A stretch of 64,000 bases of DNA from Tigriopus japonicus (taxonomy: Eukaryota; Arthropoda; Copepoda; Harpacticoida; Harpacticidae). Both the position numbers and the translations under genes were made by a program. Location of the stretch: contig JAAGOF010000188.1 of assembly GCA_010645155.1 (NCBI GenBank), positions 314,816 through 378,815 of the forward strand. Reading direction: 5' to 3'. This document shows positions 1 through 12,610 of this stretch, piece by piece. The first letter of the stretch is position 1; each line of letters starts with the position of its first letter. The notes beneath the pieces were generated by a model that saw only the letters and a list, made by a program, of their open reading frames with translations, was not told the origin of the DNA and searched no databases.

Positions 1-452
1 AGGATCTTGGTTCTTGGAACTTCGAGCTCGAATCTCTTGTTGAAATCTCAAGTTCGAATATTTCTCGTCATGCATGTTGATGGTTGCTCTTATGGTGGCT
101 TCCATGGCGTGAGGTTGAGGAGTGAGAGCACCCTCGGCATTCCTAACCATTCCAATAGTTCCACCGGTATAGAGAACCAACACCTAAACCAAAGTGATTT
201 GCTTAACGAAATAAAAAATCTTGCAAAATCGATATCTGCTAGTCTCACCTTGGCTTCATTTTTGTCGTCCAAAGTGATGCAATCATTGAGATCCAATGAG
301 GTTGAGGTCCTCAATTTCCTCGGGATCGTTGAATCGTCCACATTGGAAAGAGTCCTATTCCGTGTTCCAAACTGTGGGGATCGAGAAAGATAATGATCAA
401 GTCTAGATGGACTAGAACCAGGAATGGGGATGGGTTCCGTCATTGTTGACAC
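1..452 (-). CDS. ASPG: ASPG-type L-asparaginase/60 kDa lysophospholipase, 5' exons only
   Basis: Partial gene on the minus strand, cut by the left edge. Exon 1 is 452..249 (68 codons, from the ATG at 452) and ends AAG|gtgaga. Exon 2 starts at 183 after a ...tttag acceptor, in phase 0, and runs to base 1. Exon 1 encodes a polar leader rich in Ser, Pro, Arg and Asp. Exon 2 opens with VLVLYTGGTIGMVRNAEG, the N-terminal type I/II asparaginase signature; the Thr of TGGTI is the expected catalytic nucleophile. Downstream residues (AMEATIR, MHDEKYSN) also fit the cytosolic asparaginase domain of the ASPG family, which hydrolyses asparagine; the human protein also has lysophospholipase activity. The second catalytic triad and the ankyrin repeats usual for the family would lie outside the window, so completeness cannot be judged. 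Confidence 0.85.
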
Positions 453-1828
453 TGAAACCTCAGCATGACTCCTTCATTTCATCAGCATTGGACATGCTGC
501 AGTAGAAAGCTTTCTCTCTCTATTCACTTGAGCCTGACTTTCTTGCTCACAATTGCCTTGAAGGCTGCTCACGTTCAAGGTCGCTAAGAAGTAGAAGAAC
601 TTTCACGCATTACCATTGTTTTTGTGATTCTAAAACTTTGTTGGGATTGCTTTCGAACACAACACATCGATGCTAAGAGCTTCCTCATGGTACTGATCAC
701 AAAGCATATTGGGCGAATGATTTGAACTGGACACATACGGCCACTTCTAAATGTTTTATTTATTAGTGGTCGATTGGGAACTAGCCCACGTGCTGAATGT
801 CAGTTTCTTTACGCCTTTTGGCGTCGATTTGCCTCCTTGACAATGCAAATCATACAAACAAAATGAGTTTTTTCTTTATTCACCTGTTCAAAGAATATAG
901 AAATACTTGACCTGACTTGCTTAATTCGAGCAATTTTTTCCAAACAATATTAAGCATCTTTTTTAATACAAAACGAGAAAGTGGTATTGTCTCTATTTAC
1001 TACTGATTTGCATCTGTGAGTTGTTATCCTTTGAAGCTGACAGATCTGATTGAACGTTTGCCCCTTTTACAAATAGGTAGCGTCGGATTTTTTTACCTGG
1101 AGGGGTTTTAGGTGACGTTGGAATTGCCCTGATACATCAAAGTTATGAGGTCGAAATCTCAAAAAGTTAATAACAAAAACATTATATTGATTTTAAGTTA
1201 ACTTCCTTACCTCAAAAAAGTCTACAAAATGGTAGATTTTGTCGGCCATTTAGTACTTCCGTTTGGACCAATTTTCCCTTTGAAATTACGAACTTTTTAA
1301 CTCACCAAAGAAAGAACCATTGAGGGATAGAGCCGAGAATTGGTTTTTTTCGTAACGTCAGGTACAGGGTGAGTCTCGACAAAACCCAAACCATTGGGGA
1401 CGTCTTTAGACGAACCCTGTACTGACCTGTACATATTAGGGTTAAAGTTAGTACTTAAGTTGTATCATAGAAATATGATGTGGCAATGACGATGATGAAC
1501 TGTTGCCCAGATGACGCATACAGTCAGATATTTTTGAAGGCCATTGTGGCCAATGAAACACATTTAACTCGACACAGAGAGTCTATCTATCCATCTATCT
1601 ATTCATCACATATTTATTGAACAATCTAAGTGAATAATGAACGATTTGGAAACATTGATGCAAAGGACCATTTTCCTTGAATCGCAAATATTCCCTGTTT
1701 TTTCAAGAAAATAATCCTAAACGGAAAATGAATGAAAATTTGAAATTCTCCAAAGGGAACAAACGAATTAGAATTTTGTTATTGTTAGACAAACCCTAGA
1801 CAAAAGGTATGCTAAACTGCCGCGTTAA
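453..1828. other. gene-free spacer with a short inverted repeat
   Basis: No coding region recognised. A small imperfect inverted repeat is visible at about 1364-1430, pairing ggtacagggt with accctgtac around a 40-base centre; it could be a transposon relic. The rest is AT-rich unique-looking sequence and probably contains the promoter of the minus-strand ASPG gene. Confidence 0.4.
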
Positions 1829-3073
1829 CTCTTTCAGGACGTTTGAGTGTTATAACACCCAAACACTATTCTCGTTTTAAATCTATTTTCTGTCGCCCCG
1901 GGAAATTTTGACGTTTTTTCAGTTAAAAAGAGTTGCTCACGAGAGAAACACCTTCATTCTCGTCCTAAAAATTTGAAATTTGAATGAAATTTAACGAAGT
2001 TACGTAAAGAAGAATTCTGGAATAATTCATTTAATTTGCTAAGTACTAAAGCTGTTGTCAAATTAGTTGTACTATACAAATTATGTTGCCCTTTTATATT
2101 ATAATACTTCGCATGTTCTTGCATGTGTGGGCGAAGTTTGAAGTCTTTTTACATCATAGTTTATGTACAGTGAGCCTTTAAATTTTGTGTGCTACAATAC
2201 CCAATTATCTGGAACTGCCCTTTCATTCACGATATTTTGTATAATGAAAATGAAAAATGAAAATTTTGGATGACAAAAATGTCAATTTTTGACTCCAAAA
2301 GCGAAAAAAATCGCTCTGGGTTTATAAAAACTCAAATTCCCAAACAATCTATGTAGGTTTTTGATCGTATTAGGTATATGAAAATTCTGCAATTTTGTTT
2401 GTTTTGGCACGACAGGTCAAAATAATAATAACTATTAACTAAATCATACTAAGGAATTTTTTTTTTCTTGAAAAACGGTGATCTAATTATCTTCACATCA
2501 TTAAGTTGAATGTTTACTTGAAAATTTAAGGAAATCTACTGAACAGACGTGTCTTCAGACGTGTGAATATGATTTTTCTTCGAAGAAGCATGCTCAATTT
2601 GGACCAAAAGTGATTTTCCAAATCTTACAGAATTTCACAAAATTTGAATTGAACACGTACCAACAAACCCTTTTCATGATTGAAAGGGCATTTTTCAAAA
2701 CTATGTATTTTAAGAGAGCTTTAGATTACATTTTTATCATTTTAACTTGCGACTAAATATAAAAAATGAAGAATTTTCATGCTGTTTGTGGGAAACCTAC
2801 GACTTCTTTCTTTGCAATGTAAACGGCTACAGCGGTTTTGATGATTTTCATGCACCTTAATAACATTTCAAAGTAATAAAAGAAGCCAAGGTTATGATCT
2901 TGTATCTTTAGCCCTTTTATTCCAATTGGGTGTTGTGGCATCCAAAAATTTAACGTTTAATATAGTCACGGTCACATTGAATTTGTTGTATTTTATACCA
3001 GTGCTATAGTACCTTTCTAACTCAAAAATATTTCACGTGTATAGTGTATAACAAAAGTTTCGTGCTGAAAGAG
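1829..3073. mobile_element. piggyBac-like non-autonomous DNA transposon (TTAA target)
   Basis: The element is bounded by TTAA on both sides (1825-1828 and 3074-3077). Its ends are inverted: CTCTTTCAGGACG at the left and CGTGCTGAAAGAG at the right, a 13-bp terminal repeat with one mismatch. TTAA duplication plus a terminal C(C/T)CTTTCA-type repeat is characteristic of piggyBac-like and some Kolobok-like elements. The 1.25 kb interior is AT-rich and has no long ORF, so it is non-autonomous. Superfamily placement is inferred from termini only. Confidence 0.65.
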
Positions 3074-3077
3074 TTAA

Positions 3078-6000
3078 GGAAGAGGCAATAAAGCCTTGTA
3101 ACTGATTTTTAATGACATTTCTGGTCAAAGAAATTTAAAAAAGCGAAGGCTATTGGAATATGTAGAAATACGAATTTATAGGACAAAATAGTCTGCAATT
3201 TAGGGGAATCCCCGTGCTTCTTTGTTTTTTCTATTGCTTTCCCACCAAAAAAAATATGACTTATCGAAAAAGCAGTCGACTCTCCATGGAATGAACACGA
3301 TTTGCAGCAATGTTTTGTTTGTGAGAGTCAAAGAAATATAATAGTATCCAAGTGGTTCACCAACAATGATTGTTTACTTAATAGGGTTCTCACTTAGAGT
3401 GAGTTGACTTAATCTTCTTTTCTAACGAAAAATTGCAAGATTTGACGCTTAAAAGTAACACAACCAGATTTTCAGTGTTTTCAAACGGTTTTGCATCATC
3501 TCCAGTGTGGAGTTACGTGCAATCTTTTCCAAGAAAGCTTTAAATTAGCCCAAATCTAGCCCAAACAGTTTACCCAATCGAGCAAAATTCACTAATGGCA
3601 AAGTTCATTAAAAAAAGAATATTTGTAAGACAAGATTGATTTACTAAATATGTGCAAAATACCAACAAGATTGTGTGGTGGATTACTCACAATTGATCCA
3701 TGGATAGCTTTTTGAATTAATAGGTTTATGCTCCGTGATGATTTTCATCAAGGGCTTTATGTGGGGAAATGGATTCAAATACAGTTTCAGAATCGTTGGG
3801 TTTACAGTTAGTTTAAGACCCATGTAAGACTTAAGTTGTTACTTACAAAGTGGCGTCCTTTAGAGCTCATTGTAAATGCAGAATATCACTAAACGTTGTT
3901 TTGTCAACTGTCTTGAGCTCCTCGGTTTAGAGAAGTAATTGTGTCACCCTCAACGGGTATCTAGCTATTCTTGACGTAAGCTCACTCGTACGAAAGATTT
4001 CTGCCCTGTGATTCCAGTTCTCGACCGTTGAAAATAAATGGTTTTCTCAGGATGGACTCGGGCCTTCTGAATCTCTGGATGATGACTCAAAAAATGTCGA
4101 ATAAAGAAGCTTAATGCCGCCGACGGCAAAACTCTTTCAAGCATGCATCTACGTATAGTTCTGCTGATTTTTGCAACAACGGGTGATGGATGGGGACTTG
4201 AGGAATTAGAAAATGATGGTTTCAGACAAAAAATCTTTCATATTTTTCCGTGATGAAAACTGTAAACTAAGCCTTTATTTGCCATATCTCATTGGTTGAC
4301 AATGCTCCTTAAACATTCACAACTTTTTGCAATATTTTTCCTTTCAGAAAAGCGACTTGTCGCAACTTTGGTCACGCTGATCCTATTTAATATTATCAAA
4401 TTCTAGGGTGAACCGGAAACCCACAAATCTGTGGGAACATTCTAAAAGACACAGTGAATGCTGTTCACTTAGGTGATCAACTTAAAACTTTGCTATTACT
4501 CTATGCTCTATTATCCACACAACATTACGAGTTTTGCCTTAGAAATTGAACTTTTAAACCTAAAAAATTAAATGTTCAGGACCATGGTTTATTACTAGGG
4601 CCCGGATATACTGTATATTTCTTTAATTTTAAATGATTTTTTTCCGTTTTTCCTCAATTCTTTCAAATAATTTGGCTGTTTCAAGGAAAATTATAAATTT
4701 TCTTGAATATTTGAGTCAAAAAAATATTTGAGGCAAAATTGAGGAAAAGAGATGAATGACCTATGGTATCTAAAGAACACCTACAAAAGCTTGGCTTGAA
4801 GATAAAGTCATGAAGCAATCTTGGCTCGGGCTTAAAATCATGTTCCCATTCTGTGAACGTTAGGAACTTAAGGGTTAATATGCAACAACTAAGTTCTTAA
4901 CAACGCGAAAAGTTCTCGCATAAGCTAGTTTTGGTGTTCTTTGGGTTAAACCTTTATAACTTTGAAATGTATGATTAATGTAAAGCTGAACTCTCGAGGT
5001 TTCGAAATCTGGCAATTTTCTTTCAAAATTTTAAACTTGATCGGTTAAATTAACCACCGTGTCATTGTAAAGTTTTTAAATGTAGCCACGATTTGTCAAG
5101 CATTGTTAAACTTATTAGAACATGCGGAAATATCCAATGGTTCTGTGATCTCTGTACCAAAAGTATGATTGGCCCACGTACCCACGTACACAAGAGTACT
5201 GTCCTGTTTCGTTAACTTAAGGGACAAAATTACTTTGAGCACGGATGATGTTGCTTTAAGTAAGTTGGTTTGTGTACGATAGGCTTCCAAAAGAATAGAG
5301 AAGGAATAATTTTGTGTAAACAGTTTTTTAAGAACTGTTTCATAGAATCCAGTTTTTTACCAAAGCCTGGTGGTATTTGATAGTTATCAAAATAGAATTT
5401 GAAGTTTCAATGTTTCTGTCGTAATCGTTTTGAGTGCTCGTCAAATTCTGGCACTGTAGTTTTTATATCTCATATGGAGTGATCCTCTCTTTTCATCTCA
5501 CTGAACACGTTTCAATTCAAGCAAAACCTGGCGGGCTCAATTGCTTGTGTGCGAGGCAAATTGTCTCGTTTCAAATTGCTAGGAAATTTACCCATCGAAG
5601 CTCTTGAAGCAAACCTACTGTAGTCACGTACGTGACCGAACAGATAGTTGAGGATGAAGTCATTACTTTAGAGGTCCTCTGCCTCGAACAGGATCGTCAT
5701 TAGATTTCTTCGATGGGCCTTTTGAGACACTCGCATTCCACCCTAACGCTGAAAAGCCATTTTTCTCCATTGTTTGTAATGATAAGCTTAGAGAGAGTAG
5801 AAAGAGATCGGCTTTCATTGGCTGGATTGCCTGGACCAGTAGATTCTTTGTTAAGTCTGGCTTGGTGTACCTTTTTTATTGACAAGAACAGTGCCTGCCC
5901 AAGTCAAGTCTATTGCCTTACTTTTCACAATCAATTATCTTAAAAAAATAAGATGTAAATTACCATTAGCATGAAAAGTACACAAAATTTGGTGAAAGTG

Positions 6001-6299
6001 AGGTAATCAAGATCAACTGCTTTAGCTGATTATGATTCTAAGTTAAATCATACTTCTTTGTATTGACCCCCCCTCCATCCCTTAGGTGCAGAGCTTGAAC
6101 ATGTGTGAAATGAAAATGAGAGCGAAATTCAATTCGAAATTTTCAACTCTGTTTTCCTGTGGATTGGAGGATGAAATCCAACAAGAAAAGGTTGTCAACG
6201 TGATTACCAATCTATTCTGAGTATCTATACGCTAGGCTACACTGTAGGTTTGGCTAGTCCAATGTAGAGCACTATAATAACCACTATAATAACAGAGTA
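3078..6299. other. gene-free AT-rich spacer
   Basis: No gene, RNA gene or clear repeat recognised. Short open frames on both strands near 5.1-5.9 kb show no recognisable domain, no conserved splice context and no bias suggesting coding. Confidence 0.4.
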
Positions 6300-6717
6300 C
6301 AGTCATAAAGTGCGCCATCTAGTGGATTTCATGCGGCAACAGCCCGCCGTTCCCATGATACTCACATTTTTGAAGATTGCGACGGTCATTCATCAGTTTT
6401 GGACAAACTAAAGTGCCTAAAATGTTGATGGCCGAACTCCAAATGATACCTTAGTGTTTTTCTGATGAATTTTGACATACATCATGCTTAAATCACCTTT
6501 ATAATAGTCAGATTTCCATGCAATTTTGAGAGGGATTTCACTAATAATTTCAACCAAAAACCACCACAGGTCCATTAACAATACTCAGTCAACATTTGAG
6601 GCACTTTAGTTTGTCCATAACTGATGAATGACAGTTGCAATCTTCAAAAATATGTGTATCATGGGAACGGCGAGCTGTTGCCGCATGAAATCCGCTAGAT
6701 GGCGCACTTTATGACTG
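6300..6717. mobile_element. Tc1/mariner-like MITE with long inverted repeats, TA target
   Basis: A 418-bp foldback element. The left end CAGTCATAAAGTGCGCCATC at 6300 is mirrored by the right end ending at 6717, and homology between the arms extends for over 100 bp with a few mismatches. TA dinucleotides flank both ends (6298-6299 and 6718-6719), the hallmark of Tc1/mariner insertion. No transposase ORF is present. A 14-bp direct repeat (ctagtccaatgtag) lies outside at 6254-6267 and 6728-6741. Confidence 0.75.
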
Positions 6718-8036
6718 TACTCTTGCTCTAGTCCAATGTAGGGACCCTACTAGAGAGTCCGGCCGTCATAGGCTAACACATGGTGTCCATGATTCATGTT
6801 GGTGATTGGCAAAAAACTTTTGCAGGCCCGGATTTCACGTTACTAAGATTTTGTTGTCAGTCACTCAATTGCGAGACATTAATTGGCCCTTGTTTAAACT
6901 CCACACTAATTAAAATCCACTTTTGCATAGCAGGTAAATACATTAGACACATTTTCAGCAGGCTTGAAGATTTCCACCACCGTATCTGGTCGGGCTTTCA
7001 TAGATTTTATTGGCTAGCCTCTTTATCAGTGTCTCTAATTCAAGGTACTACCGAAAATTTCAATCCATTTTCAGGAGTAAACTTGTTCTGGGCAAGTTGT
7101 CATTGACTAATTGCTTTCAACGACATCGATAGGGAAGCCTGTGATGATCGAAATCAAAATATTGTCTAAGTTTGTTTTGACACGTTCTAGGACTTCAATA
7201 ACTATAGCTATTTCAGGTTTCTGTCTGGAAATTGCTAATTGTAATCACTTGTAAAATTTGTGACAGGTGTCGTTGTTTTTTCAGATTATATTTTTAAATC
7301 TGTACACAAGAAACATTTTATGAATTGAGGTAGAAATAACTGAGCAATAGACTGATATTCTGTTTAGCTATAACGAGGGTTGGAAGTTAATCGTAGATGG
7401 TTAATCTAGGTCCTGATGACGTCAATGGAATTCAAACCGGAATATTCCAGGGAAAATACTGGCTGAGACGCAACTCTAAAACAGCATTGCCGTGCTAAAT
7501 ATATTGAAGCGATAACGCTTTTTTCCTCCCCATGCTTTGTTGTTCACATCATTTTATTGTTTTAGGGGTAAATCTACATACAGTTTTGAGAATGGAATAA
7601 TTCCAAGAGACACATTTAGTTTGTAAATGTAATGGAAACATGAGTTGACAAACTTCGACTGTTGGGAATCATCGTTTATCGATTCCGAATTTCGACCATT
7701 AAGCAACACTTAAAATCACTCACTTGAAACGCTCACGAGGTGCTCTTTTGTACTCTTCATCTCGCTCACTTAAGGCTTAGGTAAATTACGTCTTTCATCA
7801 AGAGCATCCACTAACTAGCCTTTCGGCCCTTCATGAGTCATGAAAGATCGAAAGAGTTGGCACACGGAAGACAGATTTCGTGAGAAATCACTGCCTCAAA
7901 AATGAAGTAAGCGGTAAATTCCCGTCAGCAAAAGTTCACCGGTAATTTACTGAATCCTCAACATGGCTGGAGAAGCAAAAATGGTCAGATTTAAACAATA
8001 GAGTGATCCGATTTTGGACGGACATTATTTTCCTTG
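6718..8036. other. gene-free spacer
   Basis: A 108-codon open frame starts at 6780 but has no recognisable domain. Nothing else supportable is seen here. Confidence 0.35.
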
Positions 8037-8698
8037 ACAATAGGACATGTATAAGGTTGCTTCAAGTGAGCGTTTTAAATCATTCCGCGGGCGGCAAAAC
8101 AGGTCCGTTGGCTGTGCTGAGCTGCTCAGCCCATTTTGGCGAATCCAAGTTTTTCCCATTTTAACGTGCATTTGATGATTCTAGGTGCCTGGAAACGATC
8201 TAAATTTTACGTTTTGATTCCTCTGCTTTCACTTGGCTGAAAATATGCCCAATTTGTTTGCTTGAAAATGATACAGAAAAGATTAGATCTTAACAGAAAG
8301 AAGCGTTAAAAAATATTGCATTTCTCTATATGTTAAGTATTTTGAAATATTGAAATGATTCTTTGGAACCCACTGAATAAATCAGCATCTTTATATTAGT
8401 GTTTGGATCAATGTTAAGTCCTATTTTTTCAATAGCATAAGGCCTGCTTACTTGCTTTTAAATCAATCACCCTAATATTATTTTTTGCATATTATTGACC
8501 CAATTCCAGCCAAGGTATCCTTAAGTGAAATACCGATCGTTTCCAAGGACCTAGAATCATCAAATGCTCGTCAAAATGGGAAAAACTTGGATTCGCCAAA
8601 ATGGGCTGAGCAACTCAGCACAGCCAACGGCCTTGTTTTGCCGCCCGCGGAATGATTTAAAACGCTCACTTGGAGCAACCTTATGCATGTCTAATTGT
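8037..8698. mobile_element. foldback MITE with ~150-bp terminal inverted repeats
   Basis: The arms 8037-8200 and about 8535-8698 are near-perfect inverse copies. Shared blocks include gacatg(t/c)ataaggttgc at the tips, the CG-rich ccgcgggcggcaaaaca core and ttggcgaatccaag further in. The outermost shared bases are acaat/attgt. No clear target-site duplication was identified, so the superfamily is unassigned. The 330-bp centre is non-coding. Confidence 0.7.
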
Positions 8699-9284
8699 AC
8701 GGTTGATATTGCGTGTTTGACATGAAGAACCTTCCGTTAGGTGTTAAAGTAATTACACGATCAGGCAAAATGATCCATGGATTTGGGTCTTATGAATAGC
8801 AGGGCCACAAATCACTCGAACAAAATCACTTGAAATTTTTGATTCAACAATCCTGAAACCCGTCCTCCGAATTCCGAAGAGCTTTCTAGTCCAGGAACTC
8901 CAAAACGATTCATGGTTTACTACGGATTTCAAAAAGTCCGAATAGACTTGTTGACTGATTCTAACACCATTGAAGATCCGCAGAGTCGCATATTTTACCA
9001 TTTGAGTTTGTGGCTCCCGAACCCATAAGAAAACCCGGTCTTTAGGTTTTGAAACGGTGATGAAATAAAGCAAGGGTTTCATACAAAGCCATTCAGGGAT
9101 TATGCAATGCCATTTTGTTCGTTTAGCTCTCTTTGACCCGGTGTTACACATTTGAAATGTTTTTTTTTTTTTGGTTTATGGGTGAAAAGATGTGCTTATG
9201 CTTTCAATAACCGACCAGTTCTGCACACCAAGCACTAACCTAAACTCTTATGAACGGTTCTGAATAAACAACTTTGCTTAAAAT

Positions 9285-10100
9285 CAGGGTAGTTGAATCG
9301 AAATTACAAGTAACGAAATACAGTAATTTGTTCCTTTTTCGCAAAAGGAACTGTAATGACATTATTTTTCAAAAATGCTGTAATGAACCGAAAAAAACAT
9401 CAGCAAAGACCTTGCGTCGCCAGCCCCATCTTACATTGATTTCTGACATGGTTGCCAAGGCGAGATCTATGAAGTTAGTTTTTAGCACAACCTAAATCCT
9501 TTTCCTTGACGATTATCTTCTTTTTAGTGGCATCATTTAGTTTAAATGTCACCCATTTTTGAGAAATGATAAAAAAATGATAGCCATCGAAGAAACAGAG
9601 TTGGCATGTGGCCAAAAAGTGACATCAAAGATTATGTCCCGGAAGTCATGGTTTAAGTAAAAAGTGAGAAAACTTAAAAAAAGCGAGATCCCTGGGTCCC
9701 ACCCAAAAAACCGACTGTTTTGTTTTCATGGGGGCCTTGACAAGATTTGGCGCCATTCTGCCATCTTCATCTTTGTTCTGACAGCAGTTTCCGACCCGGG
9801 GGGGCTCTTTCAAATGTCGACGAAATCTTGATTTCTTCGATATCTCGAAAAATGCCTTCGAGGCTTACCACCTTTTTTCAAATATTTTTCAAATTCGGTT
9901 ATGATAAACTGGCATTATCAGAATGGTTTAAAATAAGTCTCTTTTAATTCATTTGAAGTATTATAACAATTATTCAAACCAAAATTTTCTATACTTAAAA
10001 CTTCAAACCAAATTGCACATAAAGTTTCGCAAGTTTTATACGAGATTTCACTTGTTAATTAATATATCGTTCACCTAAGTTCAAAGTAGCTAGCAAAGCT
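9285..10100. mobile_element. diverged hAT-like element relic, same family as 29304-30023 and 43961-45475
   Basis: It begins cagggtagttg at 9285 and follows the same order of motifs as the element at 43961: gtaacgaaa, cagtaatt(c/t)gttcc, a run of aaggaactgtaatg, then tcaaaaatg. A second stretch of similarity, at about 9890-10080, corresponds to 44805-44990 (ataaactggcattatcag, and cacataaagtttcgcaa). The right terminus could not be recognised, so the end coordinate is approximate. No coding capacity. Confidence 0.5.
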
Positions 10101-11358
10101 GTATCTCGAAAGGCTTTAGTCCTTCTATCCTTGGGTACCTTTTTTCATCATTTTTATTGAAACTGGATTCTCTTGGGTAAATAGTTCCTCGATGAGTTCA
10201 ATCCATGAAACGACCGAACGAACAGAAAGAAAGAACTGAAATTTACTGGAATTTCCGCTTTCTTTTTTCTAAATTTATGAGTAAGTATTGCATCATCGTT
10301 TTTGTTGCATGAACGCCAAACCAGGCATTTTTAAGAGAGGGAGGGGTAGCTTCCCGTACTGGTTTGTTAAAGATTTTTTTGAGTGCTTAGAAGCATCCAA
10401 TTCAACCTTTTACTAGATTCGTTAATATTTCATTCAAGACCCAAGGAGGAACACAAATGTTCTATTAAGTTATAGTTCGAAGTGCGAAAGGCATGCGCAG
10501 CTCTTATTTCAAACCAAAGGAGGGTACTTATTATGATATTTGACTATTGTAAAAGCTTGTCAAGTGCTAGTGAGCTATTTCAATATTAAGAATATCTTTT
10601 ATTCAAGTTTCCAGAGGTCGGAATTCAATGTTTGCCATTATTGTTCCTCGTTGGAACGTTTCAACCAATGACACACTAGACTCTATCCCTTAATCATTTT
10701 TATAAAAGTCTACGATATTAAATTGAGATTAAAAGTCGGCAAATAAGGACAACACGTCAACGAGTTTTATGCGCGTTACTAACATAAATTGAATTCCGAG
10801 CTCAGGGAACTTCTCAAAAATTTACCTATCAATCCTGAAACACCTTAATGCTTCCTGACGATCATAAATAAATCTTGATAGTTGGCTGTAGAAGAAATAG
10901 GTTGTTATTTCTTTTAATATGACCCGTCAAATCAAAAGCAATATTCATTAAGTTTGAGGTACTTTATGGATACCAACCTTGAAAATATTGCAGCAAATAC
11001 AATTGAACATTGGAAAAGTGGAGAAGTGCGCTATCGAAGAAAATATTGAGAATGCAAAGTTAATCCTTCACTATTTTGCCACCTTGAACAAGCCAAGGCT
11101 CCTCTTCCACTACTTAGGATTGGGTTTCGCATCGAACTTGTGCGCTTGTTCATTCGATTCGCCCGCTCCCTTCTGAAAGACAATCCTGCTCAGCGAACAC
11201 GGCTTTATCCAGTACATACACAGGAAAGGAATGACTCAATCTAGTCGTGCTCTCCATCTGGGGGTCAAAGTCCATTTCGACGACGACATTTGTTATGAGC
11301 TCAAGCTCGGGTTGATCCAAACTAACCATGAAGTTAACCCTAAACTAATTCCAAAACA
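10101..11358. other. gene-free spacer upstream of seipin
   Basis: No exon of TTLL12 or any other gene recognised. It presumably contains the seipin promoter. A short open frame at 10979-11176 has no identifiable domain. Confidence 0.35.
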
Positions 11359-12384
11359 ATGCAATACATCCGTTCCACAGTCAACCGCGCTCGGGGCCTT
11401 CCGAGTAAGGCCTCTGAGCAAATCGAGGTTCTCTTGGAGCTCACCAAGAGCATGATATATTACGCAGTGGTCATCAGTCTAACCCTTAATCTTCTTGGAA
11501 CGGTTTCCGTCTTCATGTATGGAACATTCTACTTCGCCTTTGTTCCTGCACCCCAACATGAAGGTGCCATTCATCCCACTTTTGTGCCGTGTGAACGGGT
11601 CATGGGAAAGTGTGGATTCTTGAATGCCACTGTGGAACTTTCCGAGAGGAATCCGGTGCTGATGACGGGTCAACCCTATACGATCATGATTCAATTGGAA
11701 ATGCCGGAATCACCTGTCAATCGACGATTAGGCATGTTCATGAACTGCTTGAAAATGCGGAGTCGGGACGGGATTTTTCGTAAAGAAAACTGCAAAGCGT
11801 CCTTGATGCAATATCGATCCGAACTTTTACGGGTTCTTGAGACATTTGTCTTTGCTCCTGTGTTATTAACCGGTCATTCTACGGAGAAGCAATGGGTGAC
11901 AGTGGAGTTCTTTAACAATTTCTTGGACGATCCCTTGAGTCCTGTGGTTGGAATGAATTACGAGATCCAGTCTCGATTCATTGAAGTGTATAATATACGA
12001 TATCGGATCTATGCCAACTTCAGTGGACTCCGCTACTTGATGTTCAATTATCCGCTAATATCAGCGTTCATTGGTAGCAGTCTCAATTTGATGTTTCTCT
12101 CGGCTATCATCCTTTTATCTTGGTACCGATTCTTTTCGCCCAAATTGAAGGATGAGGATAATTTTTATGCGAATAACGAACATCAGGAGGATTTTTTCGA
12201 AAGCCCGATGGAGGAATATGAACCAGAAGAAAAAGCGACATTGCTGAACGAGGGAGATACTGAAGACGAAAAAGTTTCCGAAGGTGGCTCGTCAGTTGAA
12301 GATCTTAAAAAGGAAATGGACCAAATTTTTCGGGATGATGAGAGATTAAAAAGTGCCAGATTAGAAGACGCCGAAAGTGATTGA
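11359..12384 (+). CDS. BSCL2: Seipin (lipid-droplet biogenesis protein, BSCL2 family)
   Basis: Intronless 341-residue protein. Seipin is an ER membrane protein that forms rings at ER-lipid droplet contacts. Two transmembrane helices are visible at about residues 33-62 (YYAVVISLTLNLLGTVSVF) and 231-256 (ending FLSAIILLSWYRFF). Between them is the conserved lumenal domain, with GQPYTIMIQLEMPESPVNR at 104-122, LGMFMNC at 124-130 and FSGLRYLMFNYP at 221-232. N89-A-T is a glycosylation sequon at the position equivalent to the human Asn88 sequon. The C-terminal tail (about 262-341) is strongly acidic and probably cytosolic. The start is the first Met in frame, 32 residues ahead of TM1, typical for the family. 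The stop is 227 bp upstream of the first recognised TTLL12 exon on the same strand. Confidence 0.93.
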   Translation: MQYIRSTVNRARGLPSKASEQIEVLLELTKSMIYYAVVISLTLNLLGTVSVFMYGTFYFAFVPAPQHEGAIHPTFVPCERVMGKCGFLNATVELSERNPVLMTGQPYTIMIQLEMPESPVNRRLGMFMNCLKMRSRDGIFRKENCKASLMQYRSELLRVLETFVFAPVLLTGHSTEKQWVTVEFFNNFLDDPLSPVVGMNYEIQSRFIEVYNIRYRIYANFSGLRYLMFNYPLISAFIGSSLNLMFLSAIILLSWYRFFSPKLKDEDNFYANNEHQEDFFESPMEEYEPEEKATLLNEGDTEDEKVSEGGSSVEDLKKEMDQIFRDDERLKSARLEDAESD

Positions 12385-12610
12385 ATATCCAGCTTTCATA
12401 ACAAACTAAACATGTACCAATGTGAACATATTGACCACATGGATAGTGCTGAAATTTGTTTTTGACTTTCCTGATGATCAACGAAATACACGTATTGTAT
12501 TGATAAAAGTGTCTAATTTTAAAGTATTATCTATTTAGCAAAAAGGAAATATGAGAAAACCATTATTTTTGTTTAACCTTGTTGGACTTCATATGAAATA
12601 TACGTTTCAG

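Noticed and set aside
7..393. 128-codon plus-strand frame at the left edge
   Set aside because: It is the complement of the ASPG-type exons, whose conserved TGGTIG motif and splice sites settle the strand.
6780..7106. 108-codon plus-strand frame
   Set aside because: No domain, composition like spacer, no poly(A) or splice context.
8753..9151. 132-codon open frame on the minus strand
   Set aside because: Long for AT-rich sequence, but no recognisable domain, no splice partner and it lies between two transposon relics. Chance or decayed transposon frame is more likely.
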